NCBI GenBank assembly: GCA_963971425.1
Contig: OZ020518.1
Location: 9,093,989 to 9,157,988, forward strand
DNA from: Bryoerythrophyllum caledonicum
Lineage: Eukaryota > Streptophyta > Bryopsida > Pottiales > Pottiaceae
DNA length: 64,000 nucleotides
Reading direction: 5' to 3'
The notes beneath the pieces are model-generated. The model was not told where the DNA came from and made no database searches. It saw nothing but the letters and a program-made list of their open reading frames with translations. Positions 39,928 to 51,100 of this stretch are shown in pieces. The position numbers and the translations under genes are program-made. The stretch's first letter is position 1; each line of letters starts with the position of its first letter.

Positions 39928-40867
39928 ATATGGAATAATTTTTTTTTGTATATACATCTTTTGGCTTTGAAATCTATCTCATATGTTACCAATATAGAGA
40001 TGATCTTGTGGCCAAAATTTCATTATGTATCAACAAAAACTCAATCCTAGGAAGGGTGTTGAAGTTGGAAGTAGTGGTAAACTTTCCCCTTTGTTTGTCA
40101 CAACAATACATGTTGGTAGACTTGGTATATGTTTTTTGTGTACATATTTTGGATTTTGAAATTTTCCACACTTGTATTTGACGTGAAGGTGACTTCATAC
40201 CCAAAATTTCATGGACAAATAAATTTTTTTGAATTCTTGGGAGGGTGTCAAAGTGGGCAGCTGTGAAACTTTTCTCACAACTAACCCCCATGTTAGTAGA
40301 TTTTGAATATCTTCTTTTGAATTCATTTTTTGGCCTTGAAAATTTTTCCACATGTTATCAACATAAAGGTTACCATGTGTCAAAAATTTCATGTTGAAAT
40401 AACAAACCCTCAATCCTAGGGAGGGTGTCAAAGTTGGAAGTAGTAAAATGGTTTTTCCCTTTTTTTCTCACAATTACACATGTTGGTAGATTTGGGATGT
40501 GATTTTTTTTGTGCATTTATTGGACTTGAAAATTTCCACACATGTAATCAACATAAAGGTGTTCTCACTCCAAAAATTCCATGGGCAAAAAAAAATTTCC
40601 TCAATCCTTGGGATGGTGTCAAAGTTGGCGGTTGAGAAACTTTTCTCACAGCTACCCCATGGTGGTTAATTTTTAATATCTTTTGTTTTATAAGTCCTCT
40701 GGACTTGAAATTTGGTATGCATGTTTTTAACATAGAGGTGATGCTGTTCCCAAAATTTCAGGGTAAAAGAACAATTTTTCAGCCCTGTGGAGGGCGTCAA
40801 AGTTGGCAGCAGTGTGGGACACCATCCCTGGAATTGCCCAAACGCCAATTTGAATGTCACCCTACTG
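39921..40867 (-). repeat. Right TIR of the Tc1-like element
   Basis: Reverse complement of 37,160-38,104 with very few differences. Its inner edge covers the last transposase codon (Trp) and the stop codon (TAG at 39,925-39,927). Confidence 0.9.
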
Positions 40868-41390
40868 TACAATAAAACTTCTTCTTTTCCTCATAAAACT
40901 TACAAATCTTTATATTTTTCACTTTTTATTTTGTTCTACTAACAGATGTGCTCTACATCCTTTTATTGACCGATTGGATAAGCATTCTAAAAGATATTTA
41001 GTTCACAAGTAATTGTAACGTGAATTGGCCATTCTTAAACCTCCACTCGTTGCTCAAGTTTTTTGAAGATGCTACACCCCTCTTTTACCTCTAGAAATTG
41101 GTGTATAAGGAATGGACATCATGCTTAAGACAATAGTAAAAGATTTGAAATTTTTGTACTTTAAACATTTCATAGAAAGTGAAGTCAATGTCTACAAACC
41201 CGCAAAGAAAATCAACCATTGTTTTCACGTTAGATACTATAATCTATCAATCGGTGCGGTGGATTGCAACTAAAAGAGTATGGCATGTTCATATAGAAGT
41301 CTTTTCTAAGATCTTATGGCTGAAAATCCGAACTTAACTTTAAAATGTAATTGCATTGCCTCTTTTTGACAGTGATGGTTTTGGACTATT
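40868..41390 (+). repeat. R1 dispersed repeat, copy F, right part
   Basis: Resumes at AATAAAACTTCTTCTTTTCC and carries the remaining landmarks (ATTGGATAAGCATTCTAAAAG, GCTACACCCCTCTTTTACC, CTAGAAATTGGTGTATAAGG) to the terminal segment at about 41,330. Confidence 0.65.
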
Positions 41391-42429
41391 TTTTGAGCTA
41401 AAGGCTCCATGGTCCTTTATGGGTTAAACCACCATCCATGCCATTTTGTGGAATATCAAACATGGATGCACCTTCTCCAAGATTTATAGGAAGAGAATGT
41501 GGTTATGGAATGGACCGTTATACGATAAAGAGTTGGATATCGAGCACCTCCAACAACAATGACAAAAGTTTCCATGGATTTTGGGTTTTTTCATGCTGAT
41601 AACTAATACAATTTTATTGTGAAGCGCCCAAAAAACATGAAATTGACAACTCTAAAAGTTTCAATATACATGAACAGGAAAACTAAAATGTATTGTACAT
41701 CAAATCCACGAGAGAATCAGACCTTTTCACATGTGTGGGATTTCTTATTATTGATTTGTGTGTTTTGCGATGAATATTTTCGTTTTTATTTCGGCCATTC
41801 TCATGTTATGAATAATATATGATGAGTTTGATAAAAATCCTTGGAAATTCATGTGAATCTTGTCCAACGACTTTGAGAATTTGTACGTAAGCAATGGCGC
41901 ATAGCCTTCTTTCTTTGAGATTTCAGCAAACAAAACCATTTGAGAGTGTAACAATTTGACGAATAGAAGAGATTAGGTTTAGGGTCATTGTGTAATTTTC
42001 AATTTTGTTTTGAGCTTCCATGTTTATTATAAGAAAATTGATCAATTTTTCAACTATGTTCCAGTATTTTCCTTGCGTCAAAAATAAAATTAAAAAAATT
42101 AGAAATACTACATGTGAAACTCCATCAGAAAATTACGAGACCCTAGATTTTATATGAAAAATATATAATATTCATCTAAAAAGAGCCACATACAACTTGC
42201 ATCCAATGATAAGTAAAACCTAATATAAAATGTACATAAAGGATGTCGTGTACAAAAATAAAATAGAAACTCTATACAATATCTTGTATGTAGAGACAAT
42301 TTGAGAAATATATAGAAATCCTATTCACGTATGATATTTGCATAAGAATGTAACCTATGTTTATGTTATAATGTATTATTGACACGTAACCAAATTTGTA
42401 CTACTAATAACATCATTTATTTGAAGATG
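41391..42429. other. AT-rich non-coding stretch
   Basis: The short frame at 41,619-41,822 has no motif. Nothing else supported. Confidence 0.45.
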
Positions 42430-42750
42430 CCATATACATTTCGTTCCTATCGACCACATGGATTGATAGATCATGGTGTTTACAATCCAAACATCAACTC
42501 ATTCTTTTTTCTGCGTTGATCCATATTCATGAGACTTTGACAATACTTCGTATCATATTTATGTAATATGCAAGGTCTAAATCTTTTACCCTTATCTTAA
42601 ACTATAAAGGAACATGGCCAATTTAGATAAAAAATTAGTCCAAAACCGTCACATTGAAAAAGAGGCATAGCAATCATATTTTTCAAGTGATCTTTAGATT
42701 TTCAACCGTAAGATTCTAAAGGAGACTTCTATATGAACACACCATGCTCT
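42430..42750 (-). repeat. R1 dispersed repeat, copy G (terminal part)
   Basis: Reverse-complement order of the R1 terminal segment; the phrase around 42,640-42,740 matches 41,290-41,390 of copy F inverted. Confidence 0.55.
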
Positions 42751-43997
42751 TATGGTTGCAATCCACCGCTGTCATGTTGAGAGAACTTTGCTTTAGGAAA
42801 CACATGGTCTTTTTTACAATTAGGTAGTTAAGTGCAAGACTTATCTTGTATGTATGGCTTCCAACAACATAAAAATGGCTACTATGCCTTTTTTTTGCTT
42901 CTAATCTATCTCCATAACACTCTTAGTCTAGAAGTTCTCATCTTCAAACGCTGCCCATAAAAATTCCATCACTAACTTTACCATAATTTTCTATCTACAA
43001 GTCCAATGATTCTAAGATTTTGACACAACCTTTATTAGCTTGTTAAAAAACTATGTACCAATTTTCACTACTATTGGATCAATTTTCAATAAGATCCATG
43101 GCCTCAAACTCCTCTGCCTCTAATTTCAGGCCTCCCTTAATTCAACTCTTCATCACTCCTATTCTATTACGGAAAAAGATCTCAAAATTTGTATATAAGC
43201 CACTCATGTAACAAAGAACACTTCTACAAAAAAAATCCTAAGGACTCTATCAATAATCTCCCAAAGCGTAGTTTCCTTATACCAAGTTTTGCCTTTGCAT
43301 CCCTCTCAAAACCTTGGTTACAATTACCCCCTAACTTTTAGAATAAAGTCCTAATGCACCTAAAATTTTTAAAACAAGCTTTCTAAGGCAATTGCAAAAC
43401 TACCCTCAAAATCTCACTATTAAATTCACAAAGATCGCGAAACACCACTCCTTCAAAGTCTTTGTACACTACTGCCTTAATTTCTAAACCCCTCTTTATT
43501 CAAATCCGCACCACGGCTTCACTACGACTCCGATTAGAGCGAAAGATACATCACTGGAAAGCTAACAACAAGAAAAAAAAACACTCTAAAAACTAACAAT
43601 CAAATTCTAAAAACTCGCGATGCTACAACCAGAAACCCGACGCTATTTATAGTCTTGGGGATAAGAGTTCGAGCGGGGGGAGAAGGGCAAGAAAGTTAAG
43701 AATTAACATCAGCCCACGCCTTCAAGCCTCCTCTTTTGACCAAAGTTTGGTCACCTAAGTCAATTTACCTCCAATCTTTGTCCATATTTTCCCACATAAG
43801 CCTAGATTCCCTCTTATCTCTTATCTACAATGCCAACAAGTAGCTGCCCCTATTTTCTTCCCTCTAACTTGACTCCAAACACTAACATTTCTTACTTTTA
43901 CTACAAACTAAAATACCATAACACTCTGTTTAGGTTTTTTGATCTTAGAAGCGTTAAAAAAATGACTTAAATATCATTAGAGCCCACGTACTGTCAT
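42751..43997. other. Non-coding stretch with a promoter-like segment
   Basis: On the minus strand a TATA box (CTATAAATAGC, about 43,644-43,654) is followed by a C-rich and then T-rich leader and, about 150 bases on, AATAAA (about 43,497-43,502). The phrase GCTTTCCAGTGATGTATC with CTCTAATCGGAGTCGTAG recalls R/U5 regions of plant LTRs. It could be a solo-LTR fossil; ends not defined. Confidence 0.3.
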
Positions 43998-44275
43998 CGA
44001 CCGCGGCTTAGTTCGATTGGCTGAGCATTTCGTTGCACCTCGCCGGTCCCGGTTTGATTCCTTGGCTTGTCAGAGCAGTTGACGCACGCGTGATCACGGG
44101 ACTGCTAGAATCAGCAGGAAAATCAGCTGAAGGACGCTCCTAAGCTCTGAGCTAGTGACAAGATGTAGTAAAGATCCTTTAAGATAAGGATGCTGTTTGA
44201 TGAAGTATGACTACGTAATTGAGGATGAATCCGCTAGTCATGTCTTCACCTTCGGTCCTAACCATTCACTTTCCC
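43998..44275 (+). repeat. tRNA-derived SINE (SINE-b)
   Basis: tRNA-like head: A-box region TTAGTTCGATTGGCTGAGC (about 44,008-44,026) and B-box GGTTTGATTCC (44,051-44,061), about 42 bases between their starts. A non-tRNA body follows. The arms do not form a sound cloverleaf, so it is not a tRNA gene. The 3' edge is approximate. Confidence 0.5.
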
Positions 44276-44309
44276 CTCTTTTCTATCTTTTTACAACATC
44301 AATTGACTT

Positions 44310-44650
44310 TCTTCATGACACCGCATGGATTGATAGATTATAGTGTGTAAAGTAAAAACAATGGTTCATTTCTTCCATCGTTGACTGGTACTTTAGACTT
44401 TGACTTGCTTTCTATAAATTTTTAACACTCCAAACGTTCGTAATTTTATAATGTTTTGTGAAGCCTGATGTTAATTCTATATACACCAATTTGTAGAGGT
44501 AGAAAACGGGAGTAGCATATTCAGATAAATTTGTGCAAGTAATGGAGGTTCAAACAGGGCCAATTTACATTTCATTTTTTTGTGCACCAAATATCTTTTA
44601 GAATGTTTATCCAAACAATCAATGAGAAGATTTATAACACATCTTGTACA
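44310..44650 (-). repeat. R1 dispersed repeat, copy H (partial)
   Basis: Inverted R1 landmarks, including ATATACACCAATTTGTAGAGG and the GAATGTTTATCCAA box, matching copy F at about 40,970-41,120 in reverse. Confidence 0.6.
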
Positions 44651-45562
44651 AGAGGAAACTAGATGTGACAAATTTAAAAAGGTGTACATTTATAATTGTC
44701 CCTCTCTCTCTCTCTCGTTCTCTTCTCCTTCTAGTATAGTTGAGAGTTTAATTTTTATTTGGTTGTCCGTCTCTTCCTTTTGTCTTTTTAAAAAATAATT
44801 GGGATCTTCCTCTCCAAACTCACAGCTTCAAAGTTACTAAATATCTAAATCAATAATTGTCCCTAAAGCCTAAACCCTCTTCCTTTGCTTCTAATTTAAT
44901 TAAGACTTCATTTATAATCGTCCCTCTCTCCCTTTTGCCTCCCAATATTTTTTTGTTTTTTGAAGAACCTTCTTTATCATTATTTATAATTTTTTGCATT
45001 TTTCTTCACTCCTTCTAATTAAAAGAAAATGGAATTCTTTTGCCTTAGATCCTCTTCTTCTAATTTAACTAAGATATTTTTGAACGATTGTCCATCTCTC
45101 CCTTCTCCACTCACTCCATCTAAATTAAATGAGATCTATATTTATAAATGTTCCTCTCTCCCTCCCTCCCTTCTCTTTCCGTTTTAGTTCAGATCTGGAA
45201 TTTTGTAGATTGTCACTCTCTTCATTTTGTCCTCTTCATTTATTTATTTGTTTTTTTCCATGTTTGTTTTTTAATTCCTCCCGACTCCTTTAATCCCTAA
45301 TGGTCCAAGCCATTTTAGATTAATCTCTACTTCGTTGATTAAAAACTTCAAAGAAGAACTTATTGAAATTGTAACCATAGGATTTCCTTCTAAAATCATA
45401 TGAGATAATGTGGTCAAAATTTCGTGAATTTTGATTGTACGGATTAAAAGCTAATTGTTTGTTAAACTATACACTTCTGTACCTCTGAGGTACACTTGGG
45501 CTAATAGGGGTTAAGTTGACTAAAAGAAATGAAAGCCCTTGTGCCTTTCATTACTTTTATTG
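44651..45562. other. Pyrimidine-rich non-coding stretch
   Basis: Repeated CCCTCTCTC runs alternating with CTTC/TTTAATT phrases roughly every 90-130 bases (about 44,700, 44,925, 45,095, 45,160) suggest an old tandem repeat. No gene supported. Confidence 0.4.
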
Positions 45563-45762
45563 NNNNNNNNNNNNNNNNNNNNNNNNNNNNNNNNNNNNNN
45601 NNNNNNNNNNNNNNNNNNNNNNNNNNNNNNNNNNNNNNNNNNNNNNNNNNNNNNNNNNNNNNNNNNNNNNNNNNNNNNNNNNNNNNNNNNNNNNNNNNNN
45701 NNNNNNNNNNNNNNNNNNNNNNNNNNNNNNNNNNNNNNNNNNNNNNNNNNNNNNNNNNNNNN
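45563..45762. other. Assembly gap, 200 N
   Basis: Run of unknown bases; frames spanning it are meaningless. Confidence 1.
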
Positions 45763-46691
45763 GGGGGACGGTCTTCTCCCGACCGCGCAGCTGACCGTCC
45801 GGCGGTCGCCATTTCGCCGTCTGTCCCGCCAACCGCTCCCCGACCTCGTCCGCTGGTAGATTGACATCCTCCCATCTTCCAACGATCATAATCACCGTGA
45901 GTATAAAGAAATCAACACATGAAGCCTTACTTCACTTGTGAACTTTTATTTCCCAAGAGCTTTTAGCTGCACTATGTATCCATTGCTTGGTAATCATTGA
46001 GTTTGAAAATCTTCAATATAGGAGTTTATTTAGGAATTCCTGATATTTTTTTCACGTACTACCTATCACGTTCGTTCATTTCTAGATATCATACCCATCA
46101 AAATGGCCACCAAACCTTGGTCTCCTTGGTATACGAAAATTAGTGAAGTATAAGGCAGAAAGACTGACTTCCTCCAATGCAATCTTTGTCATTGCATTTT
46201 TGCAAGAAGGCTAGAACAACAACTTAGTCATCTCGGGTACAAAGAACTCCCTAGCAAGCGCAATAGCGGTGTTGGCCTCTGCACCAAATTGACAACCCGC
46301 ATACAGACTTTATTTTAAAATTATCGTGGCCACTACCCGAGGGCCGAAACATAATGGAGAACTGTTCTCTAAACATTGCCCCACCCCATCATTGAAATTT
46401 GCGCCTGCCTCAGAATATAGCACGCCCAAGTCCATTGGTGGAGACTCTTGTGTAGGGTCCACTCAAGCCCCCTCGCTGATTATACCATCAACCATGGTTG
46501 AACCGACCCCCACCTTCCACGACTTCACCGAACAAGGGAGTGTAGGTGCCACCTTCTCCAGATTGGTGAGGCAATACGTGATCGAAGAGGGCTTTCAAGA
46601 AGTGGAGCGGCGGGAGCTAGACGAAGTGGAGGTACAATGTGGTTCTAAATTTCTTCTAAGCCTAAGTTTAGAATTATTCAAAGACAAATAA
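45763..46691 (+). pseudogene. GC-rich leader plus zinc-finger-like fragment (possible transposon remnant)
   Basis: A GC-rich block with GACCGTCCG-type repeats (45,763-45,860) resembles 36.1-36.5 kb. It is followed by a fragment from about 46,102: MATKPWSPWYTKISEV, then after a stop DFLQCNLCHCIFARRL and QQLSHLGYKELPSK. The CxxC..H spacing recalls the BED finger at the start of plant hAT transposases. A further open frame (46,326-46,691) with a Ser/Thr/Pro-rich start and an acidic end is not recognised. Assignment is tentative. Confidence 0.3.
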
Positions 46692-48196
46692 AATAAAATA
46701 TAAACTAGGCCCACCTCTAGAATCTTACTTGCTTCCTCCAACTAACCAAAGTGTTAAGACCTTTATTTTTCAATATTTGATTGAATTCTCCATTTTTAGT
46801 GAATTTTAGTGAATAAAACTAAATATTAATTGGAAGTGTCATTTCATCCGAGGATACATTAGTAATGTCAATCATTACACCAAATTTATGCATGTAATTC
46901 TCTTCATTTACGTATACTTAAAATAGTTTAGTCCCTCAAGTGTGACACTATGACGTCAAAAGTCGTAGACCGTAGTGTGCTTTCACCCAAACCAAATGTT
47001 TTATTATATCTCTATGACATTATAGTTTTGTATGTTTGTGTATATCAACTTTGAAGAAATGGGTGAATTTTTATTCTTGATTTCATGTAGATAAGATTCA
47101 TCCAAAATTCTCATGACCATAGTTCAAAAAACATCTTCTTGAAACCAACATATACAATTTTTTGATAAAAATATCTCTAAACATCACAATATTTAAAGTT
47201 CTAGAATTCAACTTGTAGGAGAAAAATTCACACCTCTAGATAGCAAGGATCTTGTGTTTAGTGGAATTAAAAGTTAAATTTGATTTTATTTAAATTTATA
47301 AATGGTAATCATTATTGTAAGTTTAGCCATATGTATAAAACTAGAATAAACTAATTTGTTCTTTTTATTGATAAATACAAATATTCAAATCACTCTTTGA
47401 AATAAAGTAAAATCAGACATTATAATATATTCCATAATAGACTAAAAAAAATGGAAAATATTTTACTCTACAAAAATATATTATTTATAGGTATGAAGGA
47501 TGTGAATGATTTTTTTTGTAAAAATCATCGATTATGCAATCTTATAAATAAAGTTATTGAAAAATGTGATGTACATCAATTTGAAGATAAAAAATTCCAT
47601 AAATAAAAATATCTCAAAAAAATTATATCAAAAATGTATTTGGAACTATAATATTTTAGAAAGTTTTAATTACATTTCTTTCCAAACAGATTAGTATGGA
47701 GAAGTTTTATTTTTCAACATCATGTTCATAATACATTTAGACCTTGAAAATCATGAAAAGATATTGATGGGTCTAAGAGATATCTATGAACTTGCAATGT
47801 CAATAAAGTTACTCATATTAATATAGATTCCAAATTCAAACCTATTGTTATAATAAATTGCTAAATCTTTGCAACCATTGGAACTAAATTGAGATATTAA
47901 TAGAATAACTCAATTTGGATTGGACTCTTGATCCAAAACATGTCAATAAAGCTTAACATTTGATGAAGGAAGAACATTGACTTAAAGTTTGAAATTTTTA
48001 AGGTTGAAATATTAGTAATTTTATTTTCCAAACAAAATGTCTCATCTATAGGATAATAATTTTGATAAACGAATGAATGCTTAAGTTTCAATCAACTCCA
48101 TAATAAAAACATTCATCGGTATATTCTACTTTTTCCACTATGTTCTATGAAGAATTCCTAATCTAAAATCTTTTCATTGCTAAGATGTCTTCATGC
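46692..48196. other. AT-rich non-coding stretch
   Basis: Very AT-rich, no supported gene. It includes the presumed 3' UTR and polyadenylation region of the MYCBPAP-like gene just below 48,197. Confidence 0.45.
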
Positions 48197-51100
48197 TCAT
48201 TCATTTATTTTTGTTCCTAAACACGATTCGAAGAAGGCACAATCACTTAATTCGCGTTGGCCTTTAAGAGGAGGCTTTTTCTCATTGGCTTTCAATAAAT
48301 TTTTCTCTCCTTCTAGCAATCTTTGTTGTGCCCTTTCTAGTGCAAACCTATCCCATGCCGGTGTTTCATCATCCAGGAATGGAATAAGTTTACAAATTCG
48401 TTCTTTAATAAGTTCATTCATAAGATGTTGTTCCTTTTGAACTTGCTCTTCATAATCATGAAAGCCAACTCGCATGAACATTCGCATTTCAGTAAGGATA
48501 TGAAGCCACTTGAAGCAATACTCCAACATGTCTTGATTTCCAATTCTTGATTCAAGGCTGATCTCATTCAAAGGTGGATTTGCTGTATTGATTTGTTCTA
48601 GTAACGACTCCATCTTCTGAAAGAGACATGAATACAAAAACTCATCCATAACTACTTAAATCTACATGTTCATTTACACTAATTCAAAATTATTTTTGAA
48701 ATATAATAAAGAAGTCAAGTTGCAATTCAAAAAGGTAGGAATACCATTCCCGCGACAGACTTATAGTGATGTCTTGTAAATGCACTTATGTCTAACTCCT
48801 TAGTTTTTATTTCAATCATCTTGTACTTGATTGTGGAACAAAACATTACCCAAATGGTAGCAAGTGGTTGGTGATATGAACACAATCACAAAGTTTTATT
48901 TCATTAAAAAATTATAATAAATTATTTTTCAAACTATTAACGCTTCTCTAGTGTGAATATATATATATATATGTTTTGTAGAGATCACCATTACAAATGT
49001 GTTGTGTAGCTTAAACCAACTAGAATAGTGTAATTTTCCATATTAGCACATAACTCCCCTTCTTTCTTAAAATGATGCCATGTAAATTGAGAAAAATAGA
49101 TTATGAATTATGATATCATTTTTAGGTTAAAAAAGGTATAAAGTAATGTTGGTCTTTTTGACTAACGTGACTAATGAGTGTTAAGGATAGTGTTGTTACT
49201 TGAGTCACCAAGACCTAGATAGGGCACTACATGTCAAATAAAATTTAAATACAAGAAAATAGAATAAAGAACATAACAAAACTTACACCAGCCTCAACAG
49301 CTTGAGGATCTTCTTCTATTCTTGCGGCTGTTTCAGCTGCTTTTTCCAAACGCTCTTGCTCGTATTTTTCATAGTAATTATTCATCAACAATTCAGCCAT
49401 GGATCGACCAAACTCCACGGGCATTCCTTCCATCACTTCTTCTGTGTGGTCCGTAATTCCATGTAATAATTTGTATACCACATTATGAAGTAACATGGTT
49501 TGATGTGGTGGAATTTGGACCAATTCTTTCAAAGTAACTAGCTCAGATTGAAAATGTTGTTTGATCCTTTGGCTCATGGTGCTCCCTTTTATTCCTGTAA
49601 TTCAAGAATTTTGGAAAAGATAATAATCAAACAAAGTCGTTATTCATTAAATCTCATGAAAGGTATTGTCAATGTTGACTACATTAAGGATTTACCAAGA
49701 TACATGTTTCATAATTGAATTATTATAATTAGTTTAAGATGTTTGAAATTTTTTGTTTGTATAAAATCACTTTTGGATAAAAAGATGTTGAAGTTATTTA
49801 CAAAGGTTTGGAATGACTTGGGCTATCTACTAAATACATTTGTTATGGAATTGCAAATTATAAAGGTATTGATGTGGAGTATTCGTAAAATGAAGCAAAG
49901 ATGCCAAGAACCTTGACCTTTTTTTCTTATTCTCAACTTTCTATAACTAGCTAAAATAGGAAGATAGCTAAAATTCTTGGTACGATATGATCTATTCCTC
50001 TTCATCCTAAAAGATAGCTATAGCTTAGTTCTAATTTAAGCTTAAAAGTCTCAAAGCTCTTTAATACTCAATCTCTAAAGGGCCAAGGCATTTCAGAGGA
50101 ATCTCTACTCCATTGATTGTAAACTACATAAGTAAACTCTTATACTATAGTTACACTTGGTCCTTTAGGTGTTAATAAGGATAGACCACCAAGCTCCTTC
50201 ATTGATCTAAGAGCTATTAAGAGTAAATAAATACACTATTAAAATAAATGGACGGGGTGTCTTATTAAAATTGTGGGAAAGTTTATGGATAGGTAACCTC
50301 AATCATGTTATGCAAAAAGCATTAAAATATTTATGAGGATGTAAAGTACCAGCTATAATGCTTGAAAATGATCCATCCCATGTCCATGGAGGTTCTTCTT
50401 TGATGGGCTCTTCTCGAATGTTCAATGGTACTTTGGGTGGCGGAGCTTTTTCCTTTGCCGGGGCTTTTCCGGTTGCCAGGGCACGTTCACTTTCAATTGG
50501 AGGTAGAAATTCCCATGCTTTGACAACAGTTGCAAATGCCTCCAATTGTTGGTACAATGATGGAACATAGTATATGGGTGGTTCCATTCCCAAGTTCTTT
50601 TGAAGGAAATTAAATGCAACACTAGAAAACATGTATTCACCAACGCATTGAACCTCTTGTGTTGCTTTAGAAGCTTTTGCAGCCCGACTTAATGTATTAT
50701 TAAAGAACTCATTGATACTGCTCATTCTTTCACGGTGATACAATGTCCTTGATAATTTATCTCGTAACCTTCTGAATAACAATATAATGCATGTTAGTGT
50801 ATTTCATGAGATAAATTGAAAGCAATGCGTGTAAGTTTCTTCACTTGAGCAATTGTCACAAAACAAATAAAAGACGGAGAAAACAACAAAGCATATAAAA
50901 ATTTGATTGTTGTTAGTTCATCTATGATGAGATAACAATACTTATCTTCCTTTTGATGATGGAGTTTAGATGTACTTTTTCACACATGTCAACTTTCAAG
51001 AGTGAATAGGTGACGTACGTAAAATGGTCTTCAGAGAAGGCCACACCTTTGAGGAATATGGGATCTAAGGTCCAATTTTTTGGTAGCCGAGGTAGAATAC

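Larger units (their letters stand above)
37160..40867 (+). mobile_element. Tc1-like DNA transposon with TIRs of about 945 bp
   Basis: Starts CAGTAGGGTGACATTC and ends with its complement, flanked by TA on both sides (37,158-37,159; 40,868-40,869), as expected for the Tc1/mariner superfamily. TIRs run 37,160-38,104 and 39,921-40,867. They are nearly identical (frames across them differ at only a few residues), so the insertion is young. Between them lie a 0.8-kb region with short tandem repeats (38,400-38,780) and the transposase. The element interrupts R1 copy F, and uninterrupted paralogues at 12.64 and 31.89 kb show a single TA. One frameshift in the transposase makes this copy probably defective. 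Confidence 0.95.

Noticed and set aside
43998-44070. Functional tRNA gene
   Set aside because: A- and B-box are present but acceptor and anticodon stems do not pair; better explained as a SINE head.
45501-45895. ORFs crossing the N run
   Set aside because: Their length comes from unknown bases.
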